Positions 35,499 to 44,403 of a stretch of DNA of 64,000 nt are shown here, piece by piece. Position 1 is the first letter of the stretch; each line of letters begins with the position of its first letter. Position numbers and translations under genes: made by a program. This stretch comes from Mycolicibacterium malmesburyense (GTDB lineage Bacteria > Actinomycetota > Actinomycetes > Mycobacteriales > Mycobacteriaceae), in the NCBI RefSeq assembly GCF_001050015.1, contig NZ_CVTB01000099.1, positions 1 to 64,000 on the forward strand, given 5' to 3'. The notes below the pieces were generated by a model. The model made no database searches. It saw only the letters and a program-made list of their open reading frames with translations, and was not told the origin of the DNA.

Positions 35499-36419
35499 TC
35501 AGCGGAGCTTGCGCTGTTGACGCTTGGCCTGCTTGCGCGCCTGCTTGCGAGCGGTCTCGGCCTGTTTGCGCGCGGTGTCGGCCTGTTTGCGTGCCGTGTC
35601 GGCCAGCTCGGACGCGCGGCCGCGCGCCGTCTCGGCCAGTTCGGGCGCCCGGTCGCGAGCGACATCGGCCCACTCGGAACCCCGCTCACGCGCGACGTCG
35701 GCGAACACCGCGCCCCGCTTGCGCGCCACCTCGGCGATCTCGGGTCCGCGTTCGCGGGCCACGTCGGCGAGTTCGGCGCTGCGCTTGCGCGCCAGTTCGG
35801 CGATCTCGGGTCCGCGTTCGCGGGCGACCTCGGCGAGTTCGGCGCCGCGCTCGCGGGCGACGGCGGCCAGTTCGCGGCCCCGTTCGGCACCGACGTGCAG
35901 GCCGTGACCGACCTTTTCGGCCAACGCGCTGTCGGAAAGAGCGCCGCCTGCAGCCGCGCCGACGGGCAACACCTTCTGCGCCGCGTGCCGGCCGCGCCAG
36001 CCGAGCGAGGGTTTGCCCTCGGTGTCGACCGCAGCGATGATCAGCCCGCCGATCAGGCTGATGTCGGTGATGAAGGCGCGTCGTTCGTCGGCCTTACGCT
36101 GCGGATCTGTCTCGCTCCAGAACGTATGTCCGCCAAGGCTGCCCGGCACCACGCTCAATGCGAGCGCGGCGGAGGCGAGTCGCGGAAGTTTGCCGGTGGC
36201 CAGGAGCAGGCCGCCGCCGATCTGGACGGCGGCGGTGGCGCGGGCCACGGTCTCGGCGTTGGTCGGGACGTTGGTGCCGACCGGGTCGGGGAGCTTGCTG
36301 AGGCCCTCGAGCGTGGGGCGGGCGGCGTCGGCCGCGGGTTTCGGGCTGCGTAGGGCCTCGACGCCTCTGGCGATGAAGGCTGCTGACAGCATCGGGCGCG
36401 CGATACGTCGAATCAACAT
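35499..36419 (-). CDS. DoxX-family membrane protein with C-terminal 11-residue repeats
   Basis: A 306-residue protein. Residues 1-135 form a DoxX-like four-helix membrane domain (MLIRRIARPMLSAAFIARG start; IGGGLLLATGKLPRLASAALA). From about residue 179 come nine consecutive 11-residue repeats of consensus ERGxEIAEVAR, then 7-residue units KQA(D/E)TAR and a Lys/Arg-rich end. The period predicts a long charged amphipathic helix or coiled coil, like LEA group 3 proteins. The ATG at 36419 is preferred over a TTG at 36452. Function unknown. Confidence 0.85.
   Translation of the reverse strand: MLIRRIARPMLSAAFIARGVEALRSPKPAADAARPTLEGLSKLPDPVGTNVPTNAETVARATAAVQIGGGLLLATGKLPRLASAALALSVVPGSLGGHTFWSETDPQRKADERRAFITDISLIGGLIIAAVDTEGKPSLGWRGRHAAQKVLPVGAAAGGALSDSALAEKVGHGLHVGAERGRELAAVARERGAELAEVARERGPEIAELARKRSAELADVARERGPEIAEVARKRGAVFADVARERGSEWADVARDRAPELAETARGRASELADTARKQADTARKQAETARKQARKQAKRQQRKLR
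35589..35885 (-). repeat. Nine tandem 33-bp imperfect repeats inside the DoxX-like gene
   Basis: Nine in-frame 33-bp units run from 35885 down to 35589, encoding ERGRELAAVAR, ERGAELAEVAR, ERGPEIAELAR, KRSAELADVAR and so on to GRASELADTAR. The near-identical units ERGPEIAELAR and ERGPEIAEVAR are 66 bp apart. Copy number may vary between strains through slippage or recombination. Confidence 0.85.
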
Positions 36420-36455
36420 GGGCCAGGAGTTCCCAGGCGAACAGAGACGCAAACG

Positions 36456-36962
36456 TCAATACGGGACGTCACGGGGAGTGCGGTGCCGCAGTGGCGTGAG
36501 ATACCAGAACACCACGAGCGCGACCAGCACGCCGCCCCCGGCGATCCAGGCCGCCACCCGGTCGGCGACGGCGTCGAAGATGATCGTCGCAACGCCGGCG
36601 AGCGCCACACCGAGTAAGAGCGTGCCGGTGAGGGCGAAGGCGTGCGCGGTCGAGACCAGCGTTCCCATGCGGTGCCGCCGGAACAACAGACGGTGCATGC
36701 TGACCGGAGCGATCAGCAGAATCGTCGCCCCGATCGAACAGGCCACCGTCACGAGGTAGACAACCCGCATGACGGTGTCGAGGTCGGAGAAGTTATCGGT
36801 GAACGGCAGGATCAGCAGGAAGCCGGTCAGCAACTGGACGCCCGTCTCAGCGACCCGCAGTTCTTGCAGCAGGCTGGACCAATTGCGGTCCAGCCGTTGG
36901 GCTTCCGTCTCATCGCGGCGGTAACCCTCTGGCCCTACCGGATCGGGGCGCTCGAAGTCCAC
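36456..36962 (-). CDS. DUF6328-type membrane protein
   Basis: A 168-residue protein: a charged N-terminal 45 residues ([20 protein letters not shown]) followed by four membrane helices in two pairs ([67 protein letters not shown]). It matches the actinobacterial DUF6328 pattern as I remember it; the function is unknown. The GTG at 36962 was chosen because upstream in-frame sequence is antisense to the kinase gene. It is 36 bp from the DoxX-like gene. Confidence 0.75.
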   Translation of the reverse strand: MDFERPDPVGPEGYRRDETEAQRLDRNWSSLLQELRVAETGVQLLTGFLLILPFTDNFSDLDTVMRVVYLVTVACSIGATILLIAPVSMHRLLFRRHRMGTLVSTAHAFALTGTLLLGVALAGVATIIFDAVADRVAAWIAGGGVLVALVVFWYLTPLRHRTPRDVPY

Positions 36963-37044
36963 AGCTGATTCTGGCAGCAGGTCCGGCGGCCGGTCGACCG
37001 AACGGCGTTTTTCGGGACATCCGTGCCGGGGTAGGTTGGCGAGC

Positions 37045-38442
37045 GTGGCGCTGGTCGCTGGAATCGATTCATCAACCCAGTCCTGCAAGGTGCTCATCTG
37101 CGACGCCGAGACCGGGACGATCGTCCGGTCGGGTTCGGCTCCGCATCCCGGCGGAACCGAGGTCGATCCCCAGTCGTGGTGGTCGGCGCTGCAGGCCGCG
37201 GTCTCCGCAGCGGGCGGGCTGGACGACGCGGCGGCGATCGCGGTGGGGGCGCAGCAGCACGGCATGGTCTGCCTGGCCGACGACGGCCGCGTGGTGCGAG
37301 ATGCGCTGCTGTGGAACGATGTTCGGTCCAGCGCCGCCGCCGTGGACCTGATCGACGAGCTGGGTGGCCCACAGGAGTGGGCCGCGCGGGTGGGTGTGGT
37401 GCCCGTCGCCGCGATCACCGCCGCGAAGCTGCGCTGGCTCGCCGACCACGAACCCGGGCACGCCGATGCCACGGCGGCGGTATGCCTCCCGCACGACTGG
37501 TTGTCCTGGCGGCTCAGCGGCTCCTCGGACATCGACGCCCTCCGCACCGACCGCAGCGACGCCAGCGGTACGGGGTACTTCTCCGCCGCGGCGGGCCGCT
37601 ACGACATCGATCTCCTCGAGATGGCGTTGCGGGGGAGGCGGCCGCTTGTTCCGCCGGTGCTTGCACCGTCCGCGGTGTCGGGCCCGTCGACCACCGGCGC
37701 TGTCTTGGGGCCGGGGGCAGGAGACAATGCCGCGGCGGCGCTGGGACTCTGCGCCGGTGAGGGCGATTGCGTGGTCTCGCTGGGGACGTCGGGGGTGGTC
37801 AGCGCGGTGGGAAAGTCTGCGCCCCGCGATCCGGAGGGCATCGTCGCGGGTTTCGCCGATGCCACCGGTAACCAGTTGCCGCTGGTGTGCACCCTCAACG
37901 GGGCTCCGGTCCTGGCCGCCGTCGCGAGGATGTTGGCCGTGGAGTACGACGACCTGGACCGGCTTGCGCTGTCGGCGCCGCCCGGGGCGGACGGACTCAC
38001 GCTGGTGCCCTATCTGGAAGGGGAGCGGTCGCCGAATCTGCCCGATTCCGCGGGCGCGTTGCACGGTGTGACGACGCGAAACCTGCTGCCCGCCAATGTG
38101 GCTCGTGCCGCTGTCGAAGGGCTGCTCTGTTCGATGGCGTACTGCATCGAGAAGATCAAGGCGCACGGTGTCGACGTCAAGCGCATCATGTTGATCGGCG
38201 GGGGAGCGCGCTCGGAGGCGGTTCGGCGGATCGCGCCGGCGATCCTGGGAACGGCGGTGCAGGTGCCCGAACCGGCCGAGTACGTGGCGTTGGGTGCGGC
38301 CCGGCAGGCCGCGTGGGCTCTGACGCAGGCCGACGCCCCGCCGTCGTGGTCGGTCGGCGAGACGGCGACCTACCACGCGGAGCCCACGCCATCGGTGCTC
38401 GAGCGGTACCGGGCCGCGCAACCGCTCACACTGGGACAGTGA
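37045..38442 (+). CDS. xylB: FGGY-family carbohydrate kinase (xylulokinase-like)
   Basis: A 465-residue sugar kinase. The N-terminal phosphate loop [10 protein letters not shown] is at residues 6-15, [12 protein letters not shown] and LLWNDVRS follow, and the catalytic base Asp lies in [13 protein letters not shown] near residue 230, with ATP-site [18 protein letters not shown] members phosphorylate pentuloses or polyols; xylulose is the best guess from overall pattern. The GTG at 37045 is chosen over a TTG at 37036. The stop overlaps the next start as GTGA. Confidence 0.88.
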   Translation: MALVAGIDSSTQSCKVLICDAETGTIVRSGSAPHPGGTEVDPQSWWSALQAAVSAAGGLDDAAAIAVGAQQHGMVCLADDGRVVRDALLWNDVRSSAAAVDLIDELGGPQEWAARVGVVPVAAITAAKLRWLADHEPGHADATAAVCLPHDWLSWRLSGSSDIDALRTDRSDASGTGYFSAAAGRYDIDLLEMALRGRRPLVPPVLAPSAVSGPSTTGAVLGPGAGDNAAAALGLCAGEGDCVVSLGTSGVVSAVGKSAPRDPEGIVAGFADATGNQLPLVCTLNGAPVLAAVARMLAVEYDDLDRLALSAPPGADGLTLVPYLEGERSPNLPDSAGALHGVTTRNLLPANVARAAVEGLLCSMAYCIEKIKAHGVDVKRIMLIGGGARSEAVRRIAPAILGTAVQVPEPAEYVALGAARQAAWALTQADAPPSWSVGETATYHAEPTPSVLERYRAAQPLTLGQ

Positions 38443-39134
38443 ACCATCGGTGGGATCGGTTGGCGGACGGGGTGTTCCGCACCCGTCTGCCGTTTTGTGA
38501 CGTCACCGTGGGGTTGGTCGCCGGAGACACCGCCTGCCTGCTGATCGACACCGGCAGCACGTTGACCGAGGCCCGCGCCATCGGCGCCGACGTGGCCGGG
38601 CTCGTCGCGGCGCCCGTGCGGCACGTGCTGTTGACGCACCACCACTTCGATCATGTCCTCGGCTTCTCGGTCTTCGATGGTGCCCGGGTGTACTGCGCGC
38701 CGCCGGTGGCCGAGACGGTGCTCCACCACAAGCGACACCTGCGTGACGACGCGGTGCGCCACGGCGCCGACCCGGACGAGGTGGACGCGGCGCTCGGCGC
38801 GTTGCGCGAGCCGGACCGCACGGTGTGGGAGGCCGACGTCGACCTCGGTGGGCGGACGGTGTCGATCAGCCATCCCGGCCGCGGCCACACCGACCACGAC
38901 CTGATCGCGGTGGTGGCCGGGGCCGACACACGCGTCGTCTTCTGCGGTGACCTCGTCGAGGAGTCCGGTGATCCGTCCGTCGAAAAGGAGTCCGACATCG
39001 ACGCGTGGCCCTTGACGCTCGACCGCGTGCTGGCGGCCGGTGGTGACGACGCGGTCTACGTGCCCGGTCACGGCGCCGCCGTCGATGCGGGCTTCATCCG
39101 CCGGCAACGCCGATGGCTGGTGGAGCGGCAGTGA
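38439..39134 (+). CDS. Metallo-beta-lactamase-fold hydrolase
   Basis: A 231-residue metallohydrolase with the zinc motif His67-x-His69-x-Asp71-His72 (LTHHHFDH), a later His in [11 protein letters not shown] and the bridging Asp in [10 protein letters not shown]. Such proteins hydrolyse thioesters, lactones or phosphoesters; which one is unknown. The GTG at 38439 overlaps the kinase stop by four bases, so it is translated with the sugar kinase, but no metabolic link is evident. Confidence 0.88.
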   Translation: MNHRWDRLADGVFRTRLPFCDVTVGLVAGDTACLLIDTGSTLTEARAIGADVAGLVAAPVRHVLLTHHHFDHVLGFSVFDGARVYCAPPVAETVLHHKRHLRDDAVRHGADPDEVDAALGALREPDRTVWEADVDLGGRTVSISHPGRGHTDHDLIAVVAGADTRVVFCGDLVEESGDPSVEKESDIDAWPLTLDRVLAAGGDDAVYVPGHGAAVDAGFIRRQRRWLVERQ

Positions 39135-39234
39135 CGAATTTCAACACACCGATGTGACCTAATTCATTGTCATCGGTCTATCGGCCGTGCAGTCTGGCCG
39201 TTTCATGCCGATTACCCGAGGGTGCCTTCACTAC

Positions 39235-39465
39235 ATGCCTGATTTCGAATTCGCGTACGACCTGACGCTCGACGAGGGGCGACGCCGCGCGGCCGTCCTC
39301 GAGGCCATCGGCGACGACTGGGATCCGATCGCCGCGCTGGAGCAGGAGCGGCAGGCCTACGACATGCTGTACAGCGATCTGGACGCCGACCAGCAGCGGA
39401 TCTACGACGAGCTCGTGCTGGCCGGGGTTCTGCCGGATCGGACGGTGTCGCGTGCTGCCGATTGA
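39235..39465 (+). CDS. Small conserved protein (DUF6400-like)
   Basis: A 76-residue acidic helical protein, MPDFEFAYDLTLDEGRRRA at the start, then GDDWDPIAALEQERQAYD and DQQRIYDELVLAGVLP. This resembles a small actinobacterial family (DUF6400 as I remember it) of unknown function. Earlier in-frame starts at 39187 and 39205 are possible, but the family begins near MPDFEF. The 3' end overlaps the next gene by 14 bp, suggesting coupling. Confidence 0.75.
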   Translation: MPDFEFAYDLTLDEGRRRAAVLEAIGDDWDPIAALEQERQAYDMLYSDLDADQQRIYDELVLAGVLPDRTVSRAAD

Positions 39466-39679
39466 TCCCACCGCCGATTTCTCTCGACGCGCCTGGCTGG
39501 CCTGCCCCGGTTGCGGCCACGGCGCCGACTGCGGCGAGTGTGCCAACCAGCGCAACTGCGCCGAGCACTGGCAGTACCTGCTGAGCAACCGGGCCACCGT
39601 GATCCACCTGCAGTGCCCGACCTGCGGGCACCTGTGGTCGACCGATACGCGTCACCGCAGGCGCCGCCGGGCCGCCTGA
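39452..39679 (+). CDS. Small Cys-rich zinc-ribbon-like protein
   Basis: A 75-residue protein with CPGCGHG, CGECANQRNC and CPTCGH segments, giving seven to eight cysteines plus histidines, and a strongly basic C-terminus (RHRRRRRAA). One or two zinc sites are likely; nucleic-acid binding is a guess from the basic tail. GTG start inside the end of the preceding small gene. No family is recognised with confidence. Confidence 0.7.
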   Translation: MLPIDPTADFSRRAWLACPGCGHGADCGECANQRNCAEHWQYLLSNRATVIHLQCPTCGHLWSTDTRHRRRRRAA

Positions 39680-39694
39680 CGGTCGATTCCATTA

Positions 39695-39761
39695 CTGCAC
39701 CACGGTCGTGGTCTCGGCGAGATCGCGACCTTGGTGCAGAACTCGGCGGGCCCCCGCCCGC
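39695..39761. terminator. Two consecutive hairpins between converging genes
   Basis: The first has arms CTGCACCA (39695-39702) and TGGTGCAG (39732-39739) around a GC-rich loop with further pairing. The second is GCGGGC-CCCC-GCCCGC (39746-39761). They lie between the stops of the rightward zinc-ribbon gene and the leftward thioesterase gene, fitting two-way termination. Confidence 0.65.
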
Positions 39762-39765
39762 GGGG

Positions 39766-40362
39766 TCAGGGGTTTCGCGGGTGGATGAAGACGCCGTCCG
39801 CTTCGACGGTGACTCCGTCGGCGTCCGCGATATGGCCGACCGCAAACGTCTTGGCACCCTCTGTGCGTTCGATCCAGGCCTCCGCGCGCAGCGGGCGGCC
39901 GAGGCGGGTCCCGCGCCGGTACCGCGTGGTCAGCGTTCCGGTGACGGCGGGCTTGCCCGGCTTGTGCGCCGTCGCACCGAGCACGTGGTCGAGCAGCATC
40001 GCGCAGACTCCGCCGTGGACATGCCCCGGAGGACCCTCGAACGCGGCGCCGAGCGTGAATTCCGCCCAGACGCGGCCGTCGGCCTCGTGATGGACCACCA
40101 GCGGCGGGGCGGCCGGATTGCGCACACCGATGACGACGTTGCCCCACACCATCGGCTCGCCGTCGCGGGTGTGTTCCAGTCCGAAAGAGCCGTCGCGCAG
40201 CGATTCACCGAGTTCGTCGCTGGCGCAGTCGATTCGGTCCTTCACCACGGCGACCGTTGCGGCGTCCGCGCGGGTGCGGATCGTGACGTCGATGAGTCGG
40301 CGCACCGACTGCGCCAACGGTTCGTACACCGCGCGCAGGTCGTCGAGTTCGGAACCGGCCAT
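39766..40362 (-). CDS. PaaI-type hotdog thioesterase
   Basis: A 198-residue protein. The C-terminal half is a hotdog fold with PGHVHGGVCAMLLDHVLG (the HGG core of PaaI-type acyl-CoA thioesterases) and GTLTTRYRRGTRLGRPL. The N-terminal 75 residues form a helical extension. It would hydrolyse acyl-CoA esters; its place at the left edge of a catabolic cluster suits release of CoA from pathway intermediates. The ATG at 40362 (MAGSELDD) is preferred to 40398. Divergent from padR. Confidence 0.86.
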   Translation of the reverse strand: MAGSELDDLRAVYEPLAQSVRRLIDVTIRTRADAATVAVVKDRIDCASDELGESLRDGSFGLEHTRDGEPMVWGNVVIGVRNPAAPPLVVHHEADGRVWAEFTLGAAFEGPPGHVHGGVCAMLLDHVLGATAHKPGKPAVTGTLTTRYRRGTRLGRPLRAEAWIERTEGAKTFAVGHIADADGVTVEADGVFIHPRNP

Positions 40363-40462
40363 GGGGACCAGCGTGCGCAGGCCTCGGCGGCTCCGCAAGG
40401 CGGCGTCCCGGCCAGTGGTGCGTAGGACGTGCGGTGTGCTCCGTCGTTGTTAGGCTAGGCAA

Positions 40463-41131
40463 ATGGCGAAAGGCACGTCCGACGCGAAGCCGAATCTGGC
40501 CGCGACCAGTTGGGCGCTACTGGGCTTGCTGACCTACGAACACGAATTGTCGGGCTACGACATTCGTAAGTGGATCGAATGGAGCCTGCGGTTCTTCTAC
40601 GGGAGCCCCGCCTACAGCCAGATCTACTCGGAGCTGAAGAAGCTCGAAAAGTTGGGGTTGCTGTCGTCACGCGTCGAGCACACCGGCGGCACCCGCAACC
40701 GCCGGCTCTACAAGATCACCCCCGCGGGTCTTGAAGCGGTGCGACGATGGGCCAACGAGGCACCCGTCGATCCACCGGTGCTCAAGCACAATCCGTTGCT
40801 GCGCGTGACGTTCGGGCATCTGACCGAACCGGAGCGCCTCAAGGAGATCCTGCAGCAGCACATCGCCTACGCCGACGACATGCAGCGCCAGGCCGCCAAG
40901 GACGCCAAGTGGGCCGGAGTGGACCCGTCGTGGGCGTACGCGAAGGTCGCATTGCAGTGGGCCGAGCGGCATTACGCCTCCGAACGCGAGCTCGCCATGA
41001 AGATGCTCAAGGAGCTCGACGAAGCCGAGGCCGCCTTTGCCGACGCCGGCATCGAACGCGGTACCCAAATACCGTCGCCCGCACCGGAATACTGGTACGA
41101 GATCGAGAAGAAGGCCGAAGCTGAGGACTGA
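40463..41131 (+). CDS. PadR-family transcriptional regulator
   Basis: A 222-residue regulator with an N-terminal winged helix (TSWALLGLLTYEHELSGYDIRKWIE; YSQIYSELKKLEKLGLLSSRVE; RRLYKITPAGLEAVRRW) and a C-terminal helical dimerisation domain (YADDMQRQAAKDAKW onward). PadR proteins are usually repressors relieved by small phenolic or drug-like ligands. It ends four bases before the stop of the converging KstD-like gene. Control of the neighbouring catabolic genes is inferred from position only. Confidence 0.92.
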   Translation: MAKGTSDAKPNLAATSWALLGLLTYEHELSGYDIRKWIEWSLRFFYGSPAYSQIYSELKKLEKLGLLSSRVEHTGGTRNRRLYKITPAGLEAVRRWANEAPVDPPVLKHNPLLRVTFGHLTEPERLKEILQQHIAYADDMQRQAAKDAKWAGVDPSWAYAKVALQWAERHYASERELAMKMLKELDEAEAAFADAGIERGTQIPSPAPEYWYEIEKKAEAED

Positions 41132-41135
41132 TCGG

Positions 41136-42839
41136 TCACCCGCCCGCCGCGTCCGCGGCGGCGATGTAGCCGTACACCAGACCCTGCGCGATCGTCGCGC
41201 CCGCTCCGGGATAGGTGGTGCCGAACGCGTTGGCCGCCGTGTTGCCGATCGCGTACAACCCGTCGATCGCGCGGCCGTCCTCCCGCAGCACGCGGGCGTG
41301 GTCGTCGACGCGCAGGCCGCCGCACGTGCCGAGGTCGCTCAGCACCATCTTCACGGCGTAGAACGGCCCCCGGTTCAACGGGCGCAGGTTCGGGTTCGGC
41401 GTGACGGTGGGATCGCCGTAGTAGCGGTCGTAGGCGCTGGCCCCGCGCAGGAAGTCGGGATCGACTCCGGCGGCGGCGTTTTCGTTGAAGCGCTCGACAG
41501 TCGCGGTCAGCGTCGATTCGTCGACGCCGATCTTGGGGGCGAGTCCGGTGATGGAGTCGGCCCGGTGCGCGATGCCGGCGTCGTACCACCTCTGGGGTAT
41601 CGCCATGCGCGGGAACAGTTCGGCGGCGAAGACGTAGCTGTTGCGATAGCCCTGGTCGAACACGATCCACATGGATTCGACCGGATTTCCCGCACGTTCA
41701 CGTTCGAGCAGCCGCTGCCCGAACGTCATGTAGTCCGTCGCCTCGTTGACGAACCGGCTTCCGGTCTGGTCGACGATGAGCGATCCGGGTAGCGACCGCT
41801 CCGCCAGCATGACCTTCGGATCGGCACCCGGCAGCGCCGCGACGGCGGGGAACCACCACGCTTGATCCATCAGATCGGTTGCGGCGCCGACATCTTGGGC
41901 GACTCGGATCGCGTCGCCGGTGTTCGTCTCGGCTCCCAGGCTGGCATGCTCGCCGAGTGATTCCGACTGGAACTTCCAGCGCATGTCCATGTCGTGATCG
42001 AAACCGCCCGCCGCGAGCACCACACCGCGGCGCGCGGACACCGTGATGTCGGCGCCGTCGTGGCTCAGCACCACGCCGCTCACACGATCGCCGTCGGTGA
42101 CGAGCCGACGCAGGGTGGTGTCGGTCCACACGGGGACGCCCGCGCGCAGCACACCGGCGAAGAGGCCGGCAGCCAGTGCCTGACCCCCGGCGACATACCG
42201 CCGCTTGAGGGCCAATCCGCCGATGCCTTGGCCGAGGCGTTTGGCGATGACCGGCAGCCCTTTGCGCGGCACCCGCGACATCAGGTTCATCCACCGGTAG
42301 TCCGCGCCGGTGGTCGGTATCGGGACCTTGGCCTCCATCACGCCGGGCCGCAGTCGCGTGCGGTACCGGCCGAGGATCGCCGAGTCGAGGGGACGGCATT
42401 CGCAGGTGCGGCCCACGGCGGTGCCGCCGGGCGCCTCGGGGTGGTAGTCCGAGTACTCCTTGGCCCAGAAAAGCCGCATCGGCGTCGCCCGCCGCAGCAG
42501 TTCGATCGTCGCGCCGACGTTCGCCAGGAACGCGTCCGACCGGTGCGCGGGCGCGGTCCCGTCCACCACCGCGTCGAGGTACGTCTTGGCCCGCGCCGCG
42601 GTGTCGGCGCCGCCGTCGCCGTTGATCACCGTGCTGGCCGGGAGCCAGAGCGCGCCGCCGGAACGCGCGGTCGAGCCTCCGACGTAGGTCGACTTCTCGA
42701 CGATCAGCACGGACAGGCCGCGCTCGTGAGCGGCGAGGGCGGCGGCCATGCCGGTGCCGGACCCGACCACCACCAGATCGACGTTCGTGTCGGTCATCGG
42801 CAAGCCGTCGGGGATCGTCGCCCCGTGTGCGCTACTCAC
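41136..42839 (-). CDS. FAD-dependent 3-ketosteroid delta1-dehydrogenase-like protein (KstD family)
   Basis: A 567-residue flavoprotein. The FAD-binding Rossmann motif VVVGSGTGMAAALAA is near residue 24, and EKSTYVGGSTARSGGALWLP is a KstD signature. Near the C-terminus TTYPGAG places Tyr543 and Gly547 at the positions of the KstD active-site Tyr and Gly. KstD removes hydrogens from C1 and C2 of 3-ketosteroids. Substrate range differs among paralogs, so the exact steroid or terpenoid is uncertain. The GTG at 42839 is used; ATG at 42797 (MTDTNVDLVVVG) is equally possible. Confidence 0.85.
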   Translation of the reverse strand: MSSAHGATIPDGLPMTDTNVDLVVVGSGTGMAAALAAHERGLSVLIVEKSTYVGGSTARSGGALWLPASTVINGDGGADTAARAKTYLDAVVDGTAPAHRSDAFLANVGATIELLRRATPMRLFWAKEYSDYHPEAPGGTAVGRTCECRPLDSAILGRYRTRLRPGVMEAKVPIPTTGADYRWMNLMSRVPRKGLPVIAKRLGQGIGGLALKRRYVAGGQALAAGLFAGVLRAGVPVWTDTTLRRLVTDGDRVSGVVLSHDGADITVSARRGVVLAAGGFDHDMDMRWKFQSESLGEHASLGAETNTGDAIRVAQDVGAATDLMDQAWWFPAVAALPGADPKVMLAERSLPGSLIVDQTGSRFVNEATDYMTFGQRLLERERAGNPVESMWIVFDQGYRNSYVFAAELFPRMAIPQRWYDAGIAHRADSITGLAPKIGVDESTLTATVERFNENAAAGVDPDFLRGASAYDRYYGDPTVTPNPNLRPLNRGPFYAVKMVLSDLGTCGGLRVDDHARVLREDGRAIDGLYAIGNTAANAFGTTYPGAGATIAQGLVYGYIAAADAAGG

Positions 42840-42940
42840 AACCGATCAAATTAGAGCGGTTCGGCCCGGGCCGGAACCCATGTCCTGATGAGCGGAACAG
42901 AACCGTGAACACGGTCGGCGATCGCTGCTAGAACAGCGGT

Positions 42941-44080
42941 ATGAAGATGGACACCGATATCGAGGTCCGCCAGATCGAGGCGGAGGCCGCGCCGTCGCGG
43001 TTCGCTCGTGGATGGCACTGCCTGGGTCTGGTCAGGGATTTCGGTGACGGCAAACCGCACCAGGTGCACGCGTTCGGCAAGAAGCTCGTGGTGTTCCGCG
43101 GCGGCGACGGGCGCATCAACGTCCTGGACGCGTACTGCCGGCACATGGGCGGCGACCTGAGCCAGGGCGAGGTCAAGGGCGACGAGATCGCATGCCCGTT
43201 CCACGACTGGCGCTGGGGCGGCGACGGGCGATGCAAGAAGGTTCCGTACAGCAAGCGCGTGCCCCGACTGGCCCGCACCGCCACGTGGACCACGCTCGAA
43301 CAGGACGGCATGTTGTTCGTCTGGAACGACGCGGAGGGCAACCCTCCGCCACTCGAGGTCACCATTCCGCGCATCGAAGGTGCGACGAGCGATGAGTGGA
43401 CCGACTGGCACTGGTACACCACCGTGGTCAACACCAACTGCCGCGAGATCATCGACAACGTCGTCGACATGGCGCACTTCTTCTACATCCACGGCTCGCT
43501 GCCGACGCATTTCAAGAACATCTTCGAGGGCCATGTCGCGACCCAGTACATGAACAGCGCGGGACGGCCCGACCTCGGCGAGCCCGGTCCGACCCAGATG
43601 CTCGGAACCACCTCGGTCGCATCGTATTTCGGGCCGTCGTTCATGATCGACGACCTCACGTACCACTACACCGACGTCGATCACAAGACGGTGCTGATCA
43701 ACTGTCACTATCCGATCGACCAGAACTCCTTTGTGCTGCAGTACGGGATCATCGTCAAGAAGTCAGAGAACCTGCCCGAGGACCTCGCGATGCAGACGGC
43801 GATCGGCCTCGGCGACTTCGTGAAGATGGGTTTCGAGCAGGACGTCGCCATCTGGAAGAACAAGGCCCGCATCGACAATCCGCTGCTGTGCGAGGAGGAC
43901 GGGCCCGTCTACCAACTGCGTCGCTGGTACGAGCAGTTCTACGTCGACGTCGCCGACGTGACGCCCGACATGGTGGACCGCTTCGAGTACGAGATCGACA
44001 CCACGCGGCCGCGCGAGGAATGGATGAAGATCGTCGAGGCCAATATCGCCGCGCGGGACGCCGTCACGAGCGCGGGATGA
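42941..44080 (+). CDS. KshA-like 3-ketosteroid 9-alpha-hydroxylase oxygenase component
   Basis: A 379-residue Rieske non-heme iron oxygenase. The Rieske cluster ligands are Cys66-Arg-His68 and Cys85-Pro-Phe-His88. The mononuclear iron site is in NVVDMAHFFYIHG near residue 178. Sequence style (FARGWHCLGLVRDF; GGDGRINVLDAYCRHMGGDL) is that of KshA, which hydroxylates C9 of the steroid nucleus with electrons from reductase KshB. No reductase is in the window. It diverges from the KstD-like gene and overlaps the next small gene as ATGA. Confidence 0.9.
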   Translation: MKMDTDIEVRQIEAEAAPSRFARGWHCLGLVRDFGDGKPHQVHAFGKKLVVFRGGDGRINVLDAYCRHMGGDLSQGEVKGDEIACPFHDWRWGGDGRCKKVPYSKRVPRLARTATWTTLEQDGMLFVWNDAEGNPPPLEVTIPRIEGATSDEWTDWHWYTTVVNTNCREIIDNVVDMAHFFYIHGSLPTHFKNIFEGHVATQYMNSAGRPDLGEPGPTQMLGTTSVASYFGPSFMIDDLTYHYTDVDHKTVLINCHYPIDQNSFVLQYGIIVKKSENLPEDLAMQTAIGLGDFVKMGFEQDVAIWKNKARIDNPLLCEEDGPVYQLRRWYEQFYVDVADVTPDMVDRFEYEIDTTRPREEWMKIVEANIAARDAVTSAG

Positions 44081-44352
44081 CCGTCCGCCAGGACAACCGA
44101 CTCGCCGACGCGCCGATGACCTCGGTGACGTGCCGGCTCTGCGCGGCAACCGTTTTGGTGCGCAAGAGCACCTGGCAGCAGACCAGCGTGCAATGGGACG
44201 CCGAATCCGCCGAAAAGTGTCACCAGCGCCGCGACGCCGAAGCCATCCACGCGCACGACGGCAGACCGTTCCTGGTCTGCTTCGAACTGCGGGATTCGAT
44301 CGAGGACGCGGCACGCCGCGGGGCGCTGCCGATCGTCGACGAAACGGCGTGA
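44077..44352 (+). CDS. Small protein translationally coupled to the KshA-like oxygenase
   Basis: A 91-residue protein of unknown family. It has Cys19-x2-Cys22 (VTCRLCAATVLVRKS), a third Cys in AEKCHQRRDAEA and a fourth in FLVCFELRDS, too few and wrongly spaced for a plant-type ferredoxin. The ATG overlaps the oxygenase stop by four bases, implying linked translation and perhaps a role in assembly or activity of the oxygenase. Its stop merges with a 49-bp inverted repeat. Confidence 0.72.
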   Translation: MTVRQDNRLADAPMTSVTCRLCAATVLVRKSTWQQTSVQWDAESAEKCHQRRDAEAIHAHDGRPFLVCFELRDSIEDAARRGALPIVDETA

Positions 44353-44399
44353 TTTCGGTGCGCTACCGATCGTCCAGCGACTGGTAGCGCACCGAAATC
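44351..44399. repeat. 49-bp inverted repeat, family B, copy 1
   Basis: GATTTCGGTGCGCTACC (44351-44367), a 15-base loop, then GGTAGCGCACCGAAATC (44383-44399): a perfect 17-base stem. It fills the gap between two converging stops (44352 and 44404), as a two-way terminator would. A second copy is at 57945-57993, identical at 42 of 49 positions. Confidence 0.85.
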
Positions 44400-44403
44400 G
44401 CAA

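Noticed and set aside
42840..42940. KstR-type operator between the KstD-like and KshA-like genes
   Set aside because: TAGAACAG is present near 42930, but the second half (GTTnnA) is missing, so the consensus is not met.
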